Origin: Planctomycetota bacterium
GTDB taxonomy: Bacteria > Planctomycetota > B129-G9
Assembly: GCA_003644325.1 (NCBI GenBank)
Contig: QNCA01000139.1
Location: 1 to 5,247 of the forward strand
DNA length: 5,247 nt
Direction of reading: 5' to 3'
This document shows, piece after piece, positions 1 through 4,311 of the stretch. A model generated the notes under the pieces. It was not told where the DNA came from and made no database searches. It worked only from the letters and a program-made list of their open reading frames with translations. Both the position numbers and the translations under genes were made by a program. Position 1 is the stretch's first letter. Every line of letters starts with the position of its first letter.

Positions 1-18
1 GGGAAACAGAAATCTTTA

Positions 19-233
19 CTCAAGTTGACTGACTTTTTCCGGGCAATGCCGGATGTTTGCCTATAAGTTTCCATTTTGCCGGGCCTTACGGTGACAGTCA
101 CTAATCTACGAATCTCGTTCGGCAAGGCTCACGAGATTCCGCCCGTTCCGGGTCCTCGCCCTGAGGACCCGTCAGGGTCCGAACGGGTAATTAGTGACAG
201 TCACCGAGGTTAGCAAAAGTCAGTCAACTTGAG
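19..233 (+). repeat. Family A MITE-like element, copy 1 (interrupted)
   Basis: The ends are a perfect 19-bp inverted repeat, CTCAAGTTGACTGACTTTT at 19-37 and its complement at 215-233. The element is flanked flush by an 8-bp direct repeat AATCTTTA (11-18 and 234-241), which is the expected footprint of transposition. No ORF inside could encode a transposase, so it is non-autonomous. If the 103-bp insert beginning at the GTGACAGTCAC palindrome is removed, a 112-bp element remains. It matches the 113-bp copy at 2762-2874 in reverse orientation: the first 24 bases are identical, a 41-base core of equal length is about half identical, and 26 bases around the palindrome are identical. The transposase that moves it is unknown. 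Confidence 0.85.
91..204. mobile_element. Family B palindromic element, copy 1, inserted inside family A
   Basis: GTGACAGTCAC occurs at 91-101 and again at 194-204, flanking 92 bp that is absent from the uninterrupted family A copy, which has a single GGTGACAGTCACC there. The inserted part begins TAAT and ends ATTA, so the outer 15 bases on each side are inverted repeats apart from the centre of the palindrome. The interior is highly structured: GAATCTCG/CGAGATTC forms one stem, and CCCGTTC/GAACGGG encloses GGGTCCTC/GAGGACCC. This architecture resembles REPIN/BIME-type elements moved by RAYT (IS200-like) transposases, but that link is inference because no transposase is present. The 11-bp palindrome may be a target duplication or the element's own end. 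Confidence 0.7.
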
Positions 234-241
234 AATCTTTA

Positions 242-311
242 GAGAAGATTCACCTGCTGAATGTTCAGGTGTTGATTGTTCGGCTATTTTATATTTTATA
301 AAATATGGGAG
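242..311. other. AT-rich spacer with a perfect palindrome
   Basis: No gene is visible here. A 6-bp stem CACCTG/CAGGTG lies at 251-271. A perfect 16-bp palindrome ATATTTTATAAAATAT lies at 291-306, about 30 bp upstream of the small-RNA -35 box. The AT-rich tract could act as an UP-element-like or protein-binding region for that promoter. This is inferred from position and composition only. Confidence 0.35.
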
Positions 312-363
312 TTCAAGAAAAATCCCCGGATTTTCTTGAAAAATCTCAAGAAAAGGGTATAAT
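312..363 (+). promoter_or_regulatory. Sigma70-type promoter with three TCAAGAAAA half-sites
   Basis: TTGAAA (336-341) and a perfect TATAAT (358-363) are separated by 16 bp, which predicts a start near 370. TCAAGAAAA occurs at 313-321, inverted at 331-339 and again direct at 346-354. The first two form a 13-14-bp inverted repeat that overlaps the -35 box, and the third lies in the spacer. This arrangement suits a repressor operator. The regulator is not identifiable from the window. The only feature correctly placed and oriented downstream is the small RNA. Confidence 0.7.
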
Positions 364-369
364 ATGCCG

Positions 370-489
370 ATTAAATTTAGGACACAGCAACGTGAGAATC
401 GATAAAATAATTGCAATGCGTAGCGATTTTCCCCTCTCTCGTTGACCATTGCAATTTCGGGGGCGCCGAAAGGCGTCCCGCGTTTTTTT
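370..489 (+). ncRNA. Predicted pseudoknotted small RNA, class unknown
   Basis: A strong promoter ends 7 bp upstream and an intrinsic terminator closes the unit, giving a transcript of about 120 nt with no plausible coding capacity. The main hairpin pairs CAACG (388-392) with CGTTG (440-444), GAGA (394-397) with TCTC (435-438), and ATCG (398-401) with CGAT (424-427). It has a T-T mismatch and a TTTCCCC bulge. The 22-nt apical loop contains ATTGCAATG (410-418), the exact complement of CATTGCAAT (447-455), which lies 2 nt beyond the stem, so an H-type pseudoknot can form. ATTGCAAT is also self-complementary, so loop-loop dimerisation is an alternative. I do not recognise 6S, SRP, tmRNA or RNase P features. 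No same-strand gene follows, which argues against a riboswitch leader. Function unknown. Confidence 0.6.
460..489 (+). terminator. Intrinsic terminator of the small RNA
   Basis: GGGGCGCC (460-467) pairs with GGCGTCCC (472-479) through one G-U pair, closed by a GAAA tetraloop. GCG and seven T residues (483-489) follow. This is a strong rho-independent terminator on the plus strand. Confidence 0.85.
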
Positions 490-616
490 GGGGGGAGGCA
501 ACCGAATTTTCCTGATGGCGCTTGCGTGCGGCCGATGAAGCAAGGAGACGGGAGTCAGCCCCCGGCCCGCCGCGCTCAGGCGGCGAAAAACACGGTTTGA
601 CCGAACAAGGCCGTAT
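490..616. other. Convergent intergenic spacer with GC-rich hairpin
   Basis: This lies between the terminators of two convergent transcripts. No gene is credible here. The only structure seen is a 6-bp stem CGCCGC/GCGGCG at 568-585 with loop GCTCAG, embedded in a very GC-rich tract. It is followed by A5 on the plus strand, so it is not a terminator in that direction. It could be a REP-like fragment, but no second copy is present in the window to show that. Confidence 0.3.
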
Positions 617-656
617 CAAAACGGGCGATCATCCCGAAGTGGTGGATGACCGCCCG
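617..656 (-). terminator. Intrinsic terminator of the aldolase gene
   Basis: A 14-bp stem joins 621-634 with 643-656 (ACGGGCGATCATCC against GGATGACCGCCCGT, one G-U pair). On the minus strand it is followed by TTTTGA. It begins 27 bp beyond the aldolase stop codon. The U tract is short but the stem is long. Confidence 0.75.
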
Positions 657-683
657 TGTCTTGCTGATACATCTGCTTCCTTA

Positions 684-1817
684 TCACCCGATGTATTCGA
701 GGACCTTCCGACCGGAGTTCACCGAGCGCAGGGCCTGGAAGAGGTTTTTCGCCCATTCGTACGTGCGCTTGTTTATGCGTTCCTTATACTTCCGGTCGAT
801 GGATTCCATTTTCTCCTTGAACGGCAGGTTGGCCCTCTTGAGATTGCCGCCGGTGTTGCCCGTTTCTTTCATCCAGGCGGTGACTTCCCGCCACAGGTCC
901 ATCGGGATGCCTTCATCTTCAAGTTTGATGTAGTCGCCGTCCTCATCGTAAACGGCGTTGCCGTTATCCTCCATCTTCAGGCCGAACACGATATTCTGGA
1001 ACAACGTGGCCACATTGCCCTTGAAAATGCCGTAGTCGGCGAACCGGGCTATCTTGTCCAGCGGCGTGCCGCTGATGCCGTGCTGGGCGATGCCGACGTT
1101 CCAGGGGCTTATGGCCTCGTAGATTGCCTTTGTGGTGTCCAGTTGTATGCCTTCGCCGAAGCCCGGCCCGTAGTTGCCGTGGACGGAGCCGTTATTGATG
1201 GCGAGCAGGTCGGGGTGTATACCGTCTTTAACGAGGTTTTCGATGAACCACTTCCCTTCCTCGGGCGTGGAGAAGCCGCGCTCGCCCCCGATCTCGCCGA
1301 TCTCGACCTCCAGGCCCAGCCCCGCTTCCACCACTTGTCTCGCAAGGTCCCTGGTTATGCGCAGGTTGTCCTCGTTTTCGTTGTGCGATGCGTCGATGCT
1401 GACGGAGGTGTAGCCGCTGGCAATGGAGCGCCTGATGATGTCGCGGGCGCTCTCGATTGCCTCTTCCGTGGTGTTCTTCACGGTGGTGTGGTCGGCATGG
1501 ATGGCATAGGGAACCTCGCAGCCGACCCGGGTCACGCCCTCCACGATGGCCCTTGAGAATTTCTCCGGCGGCAGGCCGGTGTACGTCGTTTCGGACTTGG
1601 CGATTTCATAGGCGACGACCGAGTCCGTCTCCTTCGCGGCCAGCGCGATACCGGGTATGGAGAGCGTAGAGCGGACGTTGAACGCGCCGACGATGAAGTG
1701 TTCCTTCTTCGCGGTATCGTAAAGGGCCTTGCCGTTGACCAGCGGCGTGGGCACGTCGCCAAAGACCTTTTGCACGTTCGGGGGGCGCTTCGACAGCAAT
1801 GTTGGTGACAGTGTCAT
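684..1817 (-). CDS. fba: Class II fructose-bisphosphate aldolase family protein
   Basis: This 377-residue cytoplasmic protein belongs to the zinc-dependent class II aldolase family. The family reversibly cleaves fructose-1,6-bisphosphate to glyceraldehyde-3-phosphate and dihydroxyacetone phosphate in glycolysis and gluconeogenesis. Family motifs run in order through a TIM barrel: GAFNV (44-48), HADH (107-110, presumed catalytic Asp109 and zinc ligand His110), SIDASHNE (140-147), EVEIGEIGGE (170-179), NNGSVHGNY (208-216, zinc ligand His213), QHGISGTP (245-252, zinc ligand His246) and FKGN (265-268). The length is close to class IIA enzymes (E. coli FbaA is about 359). The HGISG loop replaces the usual HGGSG, so a related sugar bisphosphate substrate cannot be excluded. 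The ATG start is preceded by GGAG within a GGAGAGGAG purine tract about 6 bp upstream. The gene stands alone, divergent from the HEAT-like lipoprotein, with its own promoter and terminator. Family membership is very likely; the exact substrate is inferred. Confidence 0.9.
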   Translation of the reverse strand: MTLSPTLLSKRPPNVQKVFGDVPTPLVNGKALYDTAKKEHFIVGAFNVRSTLSIPGIALAAKETDSVVAYEIAKSETTYTGLPPEKFSRAIVEGVTRVGCEVPYAIHADHTTVKNTTEEAIESARDIIRRSIASGYTSVSIDASHNENEDNLRITRDLARQVVEAGLGLEVEIGEIGGERGFSTPEEGKWFIENLVKDGIHPDLLAINNGSVHGNYGPGFGEGIQLDTTKAIYEAISPWNVGIAQHGISGTPLDKIARFADYGIFKGNVATLFQNIVFGLKMEDNGNAVYDEDGDYIKLEDEGIPMDLWREVTAWMKETGNTGGNLKRANLPFKEKMESIDRKYKERINKRTYEWAKNLFQALRSVNSGRKVLEYIG

Positions 1818-1886
1818 GGGTTTCTCCTCTCCTCACACTGGAAACGGGCTGAAATGATTACCGCCATTGATTGACGGACGTCTGAT

Positions 1887-1915
1887 ATAAAACCACTACG
1901 AGGGCGAAATGTCAA
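1887..1915 (-). promoter_or_regulatory. Predicted promoter of the aldolase gene
   Basis: Read on the minus strand, a perfect TTGACA (1915-1910) is followed after 17 bp by TTTTAT (1892-1887), a 4/6 match to the -10 consensus. This gives a start near 1880 and a leader of about 60 nt. It is the best sigma70-type match in the divergent intergenic region. Confidence 0.55.
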
Positions 1916-1998
1916 GCATGGAGAGGTTACAGGGAACATCTCCTCGTCGGATAGAGGGGCTCGGCGCCTTTAGGTGACGCAAGCGCCCATTAATTCGC

Positions 1999-2027
1999 TT
2001 GACGGATAAAGGCGGCACGGATAAACT
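1999..2027 (+). promoter_or_regulatory. Predicted promoter of the HEAT-like lipoprotein gene
   Basis: TTGACG (1999-2004) and TAAACT (2022-2027) are 17 bp apart, giving a leader of about 48 nt. A 12-bp inverted repeat TAACGGGCGTTA (2039-2050) lies just downstream of the predicted start and could be an operator. Both assignments rest on pattern matching only. The stretch 1916-1998 shows nothing else. Confidence 0.45.
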
Positions 2028-2081
2028 TCTATCGGCGATAACGGGCGTTAAACGGACAAGTTTTTTCTGAAGGAGACCGGC

Positions 2082-2672
2082 ATGAAACATGTGTTTTCTC
2101 TGCTGGCAATTGTTGTTCTCGCTGCGGGCTGTAACGGCGGGCCGCCGATCCAGCCGGGAAACGGCGGAACACAGAAGAACGGCGACGCCGTGGTGAAGCC
2201 TTCCGACAACGACACACGGAACGGCGACACGGAAGAACCTTCCCTCATACCGAAACCGGAGATACCGGTCGCCGATGGGGAGACGCAGAAGAAGATTGAC
2301 GCGGCGATTGCGAAGGTCAAAGACGCCTCGGCCAAAATGGAGGAGCGCCAGGATGCGCTCCTGGTGGATATGGTAAAGATAGGCGCGATTGCCGCGCCGG
2401 ACGTGTTGCGGCTGACGCTCGACCCGGAGGCCGGGCGGCGTTACACTATCTGGGCGCAGAAGTTCTTCCGCCTGCTGCCGGAAAAGGATGCGCTCGATAT
2501 CCTGGTGCGGCACCTGTTTCACGAAGAAGCCGAAATGCGCGCCGCCGCGAACGCGATGCTGGTCGTATTAACGGGAAAGAAGGACATCGGCTACGACGCG
2601 AACGCGGACGAGACAAGCAGGTACGAGGCGATAGAAAAGTGGATGAAAGTTCTGGGAACAAAAAACTATTGA
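2082..2672 (+). CDS. HEAT-repeat-like lipoprotein of unknown function
   Basis: This 196-residue protein starts with a lipoprotein signal peptide: Lys2, a hydrophobic core at 4-15 and lipobox LAAGC (13-17), with Cys17 as the predicted lipidated residue. A low-complexity linker rich in Gly, Asn, Asp, Pro and Lys (18-66) is typical of a tether from the membrane. From about residue 67 to the end it is alpha-helical and HEAT-like, with Ala/Leu-rich helices, and ends with a GYDANADE..RYEAIEKW block. I recognise that block from HEAT-repeat proteins annotated in Planctomycetota-like genomes. No catalytic motif is seen, and a scaffold or protein-interaction role is only inferred. AAGGAG lies 7 bp before the ATG and supports the start. 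It is transcribed divergently from the aldolase gene. No conventional terminator follows; the repeat nest starts 30 bp after the stop. Confidence 0.85.
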   Translation: MKHVFSLLAIVVLAAGCNGGPPIQPGNGGTQKNGDAVVKPSDNDTRNGDTEEPSLIPKPEIPVADGETQKKIDAAIAKVKDASAKMEERQDALLVDMVKIGAIAAPDVLRLTLDPEAGRRYTIWAQKFFRLLPEKDALDILVRHLFHEEAEMRAAANAMLVVLTGKKDIGYDANADETSRYEAIEKWMKVLGTKNY

Positions 2673-2701
2673 GTCCTGTATATTCAAAGGGACATGTGTC
2701 T

Positions 2702-2896
2702 GAAAGGTGACAGTCACCATTACGGAGCCGTCCCCGATGTGTCGGGGGCGGATCGTAGATACTCAAGTTGACTGAGTTTTTGTTAACCTCGGTGACTGTC
2801 ACCGTAAGGTGTTGTGAAACAGCAGATTATAATCAAGCACCCACCATCATCCGGAAAAAGTCAGTCAACTTGAGTAGATAGTGACTGTCACCTTTC
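2702..2896. repeat. Family B palindromic element, copy 2 (interrupted by family A)
   Basis: GAAAGGTGACAGTCAC (2702-2717) and its exact complement (2881-2896) form a 16-bp inverted repeat. Removing the family A insert and one TAGATA leaves a 76-bp element. Between the ends is a 10-bp stem with loop TGTG: CCGTCCCCGA (2728-2737) with TCGGGGGCGG (2742-2751), one G-U pair. It shares the GTGACAGTCAC ends and structured centre with copy 1 but not the central sequence, as expected of a REPIN-like family. No clear target duplication was found. Confidence 0.65.
2762..2874 (-). repeat. Family A MITE-like element, copy 2, inserted inside family B
   Basis: This 113-bp element has 20-bp inverted ends with one mismatch (2762-2781 and 2855-2874), and the outer CTCAAGTTGACTGA is identical on both sides. 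It is flanked flush by TAGATA (2756-2761 and 2875-2880). It is inverted relative to copy 1 and contains the intact GGTGACTGTCACC (2791-2803) that is the insertion site in copy 1. The left end can fold as ACTCA/TGAGT followed by T4 and may act as a weak terminator for the upstream lipoprotein gene. A TATAAT (2828-2833) lies inside without a convincing -35. Confidence 0.8.
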
Positions 2897-2947
2897 GGAT
2901 GCCGGACAATGGATACAAGAAACACGTGGTGTCGACATGGTAAGGCG

Positions 2948-3787
2948 ATGACGAAGCGCGGGAAACACGGCGGGTTTGCGACGGGGTGCGCGGCGGCGCT
3001 TTTGGCAGCGGCGGTGTTGCTTGGCGGGGGCTGCAAGACCACGCAAACTGCGGAACGGCTGCTGGATGACGTAAAGTCACAGAATTCCCGCGGCGAGCAT
3101 GATAAGGCCGTGAAATCGGCGACCCGGTTGATACAACTGCTTGAGGGCACCCCCCGGGGCGGTTCCGGGATAAGCGCGGCGGCGGGATATTTCTGGCGCG
3201 GATATTCGTACGACCTGTGGAAGGACAGGCTAAGGAGAGGGCGACGCGTATCGCCCGACGCAGGCAAGTATCGCGACGCTGCACTGGAGAATTACGAGCG
3301 GGCGCTTGAAAAGGATCCCGAGTTTGTTGAGGCATGTTTCAACGCGGCCCTGATATATTATGATGAGGGGCGGTTCGACGAGGCGCTGCAGTATTTTGAG
3401 AGGGCCGCCGCCATAACTCCGGCGATGACGGAGGCGCGCGCCTACATTGCGGAGATATATTTCCGGCTGGGGCGTTATGAGGAGGCGATGAAGGCGATAG
3501 GCGGGATGATAGCCGGCGGCGCCAGGGAGGCGCTGGAGGAGGCGCGGCGCATGAAACGCGAAGGCCGTGTCGACGAAGCCATAGAAACGCTGGAGGAAGC
3601 CGTGCGACTGTACCCGGATTTCCCCGAAGCATACGGCGAACTGGGCATGCTCTATCTGTTCAGGAAGAGGGACATGGTAAGGGCATTGTATTACCTGGAA
3701 AAGTATTCCGCAACGATACAGGACGAGGAGAAGAGGCAGGGCGTCGAGAAGATAGCGCGGAAAATCAGAGCGTACTGCAAGCCTTAA
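2948..3787 (+). CDS. TPR-repeat lipoprotein
   Basis: The protein has 279 residues from this start. A basic n-region (MTKRGKHGG) and Ala/Leu-rich core lead to VLLGGGC, with Cys29 as the likely lipidation site. Gly at -3 is unusual but permitted by the broad lipobox pattern. About 60 residues follow, then tetratricopeptide repeats. The clearest run from roughly residue 108 to 193, with signatures such as ALENYERALEKDPEFVEACF and YDEGRFDEALQYFERA. Further TPR-like helices extend to about 260. TPRs are protein-interaction scaffolds; the partner is unknown. An in-frame ATG at 2909 would add 13 residues before the signal peptide, without a ribosome binding site and only 12 bp from the family B end. 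I prefer 2948, which has AAGG close upstream and a normal signal-peptide length. Any promoter must lie within or beside the repeat nest. Confidence 0.85.
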   Translation: MTKRGKHGGFATGCAAALLAAAVLLGGGCKTTQTAERLLDDVKSQNSRGEHDKAVKSATRLIQLLEGTPRGGSGISAAAGYFWRGYSYDLWKDRLRRGRRVSPDAGKYRDAALENYERALEKDPEFVEACFNAALIYYDEGRFDEALQYFERAAAITPAMTEARAYIAEIYFRLGRYEEAMKAIGGMIAGGAREALEEARRMKREGRVDEAIETLEEAVRLYPDFPEAYGELGMLYLFRKRDMVRALYYLEKYSATIQDEEKRQGVEKIARKIRAYCKP

Positions 3788-3797
3788 CCGCGTTACT

Positions 3798-3912
3798 CTG
3801 CGGGGAAGCCCGCGGCACAGGAAGTCATCCCCCACCCGTCCCCCTGCGCACGGGTGGCTTCTTCGGAAAGTCCGGATTACTCCCCGCGGCGCGGGCGGGC
3901 AAACAACCCGCC
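3798..3912. other. Hairpin-dense intergenic region
   Basis: No ORF is credible here. Successive stems are CTGCGGG/CCCGCGG (3798-3815), CCACCCGT/ACGGGTGG (3832-3857, treated as a terminator), CGGA/TCCG (3864-3874), CCCGC/GCGGG (3883-3895) and GGCGGG/CCCGCC (3894-3912). The last two compete for the same bases. The stretch could be the structured 3' end of the TPR mRNA or part of an unrecognised RNA. No promoter was found in front of it. Confidence 0.4.
3832..3863 (+). terminator. Probable terminator of the TPR lipoprotein gene
   Basis: CCACCCGT (3832-3839) pairs perfectly with ACGGGTGG (3850-3857) and is followed by CTTCTT. It lies 44 bp after the stop codon. The stem is strong but the T tract is interrupted by C, so efficiency is uncertain. 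Confidence 0.5.
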
Positions 3913-3979
3913 GGGAAAGCAGTATAACAATGTGCCAGATCCGCGGCTGAAGAAAAAGGGTGGAATTTCCGATTTTGCT

Positions 3980-3988
3980 TGATATAGT
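3980..3988 (+). promoter_or_regulatory. Extended -10 promoter for the tRNA pair
   Basis: TGATATAGT is an extended -10 (TGn plus TATAGT, 5/6 match) about 24 bp before tRNA-Thr, giving a start near 3995. The -35 region is weak. TTGATA at 3979-3984 overlaps and could instead act as a -35, but it would have only a poor -10 (TAATGC) in front of the tRNA. Confidence 0.4.
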
Positions 3989-4011
3989 AAATGATCTTCG
4001 TAATGCCGAAT

Positions 4012-4086
4012 GCTAGCGTAGCTCAACGGCAGAGCTCCTCATTTGTAATGAGGGGGTTGTGAGTTCGAATCTCACCGCTAGCTCCA
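4012..4086 (+). tRNA. tRNA-Thr (anticodon UGU)
   Basis: A complete cloverleaf is visible. The acceptor stem is GCTAGCG with CGCTAGC, the D stem GCTC/GAGC, and the anticodon stem CCTCA/TGAGG with loop TTTGTAA and anticodon TGT. The variable loop has 5 nt, and the T stem is GTGAG/CTCAC with TTCGAAT. Discriminator T4083 is followed by an encoded CCA (4084-4086). It is 31 bp upstream of tRNA-Tyr and probably co-transcribed with it. It reads ACA and other ACN threonine codons depending on wobble modification. Confidence 0.97.
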
Positions 4087-4117
4087 TTGCTCTTGTACAT
4101 TGCCTTGTCTGAAACGT

Positions 4118-4199
4118 GGGGAGATACCCAAGCGGCCAAAGGGGGCAGACTGTAAATCTGCTGGCGATGCCTTCGGAGGTTCGAATCCTCCTCTCCCCA
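4118..4199 (+). tRNA. tRNA-Tyr (anticodon GUA)
   Basis: This is a class II tRNA with a long variable arm, as expected for bacterial tRNA-Tyr. The acceptor stem is GGGGAGA with TCTCCCC, the anticodon stem GCAGA/TCTGC with loop CTGTAAA and anticodon GTA. The variable arm contains TGGC/GCCT-type pairing, and the T stem is GGAGG/CCTCC with TTCGAAT. Discriminator A4199 is followed by TTTTT, so CCA is not encoded, unlike the adjacent tRNA-Thr; CCA-adding enzyme is required. The T5 run may contribute to termination. Confidence 0.97.
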
Positions 4200-4298
4200 T
4201 TTTTCCCGGCAGAGATACTCGGATTACCGCACTGGGTCTCTACTGTGACGCATCCCCGGCCTCCATCCATGGAAACGGGTTTTCTCTCACCAAACTCA

Positions 4299-4304
4299 AA
4301 GGAG
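4299..4304 (+). promoter_or_regulatory. Ribosome binding site that fixes a GTG start
   Basis: AAGGAG lies 7 bp before GTG at 4312, the optimal distance. The nearer ATG at 4307 would encode only Met-Pro before a stop (TGA overlaps the GTG) and is only 2 bp from the site. The GTG is therefore the true start of the S55-like gene. No convincing promoter is seen in 4200-4298. Confidence 0.75.
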
Positions 4305-4311
4305 ACATGCC

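Noticed and set aside
364..405. A 13-codon open frame (MPIKFRTQQRENR) at the start of the small RNA
   Set aside because: Its ATG lies directly after the -10 box, upstream of the predicted transcription start, so it would not be on the transcript and has no ribosome binding site.
522..1556. A 344-residue plus-strand open frame opposite the aldolase
   Set aside because: It is the antisense shadow of a clear, motif-complete aldolase. It has no ribosome binding site, and its translation lacks any family motif.
1804..1817. GGTGACAGT at the aldolase start codon, resembling the family B palindrome
   Set aside because: Only nine bases match and the second half reads GTCAT, not CACC. The sequence is coding and has no duplicated flanks, so chance is the simpler reading.
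2702..2896. Repeated palindromes considered as a CRISPR array
   Set aside because: There are no regularly spaced direct repeats with unique spacers, and no cas genes. The copies are inverted and nested, as in mobile elements.
3864..3880. GGAAAGTCCGGA, as in the conserved 5' core of RNase P RNA
   Set aside because: Only this 12-base motif matches. The following conserved segments and the 3' core partner are missing, and 140 bp before a tRNA is too short for an RNase P RNA.
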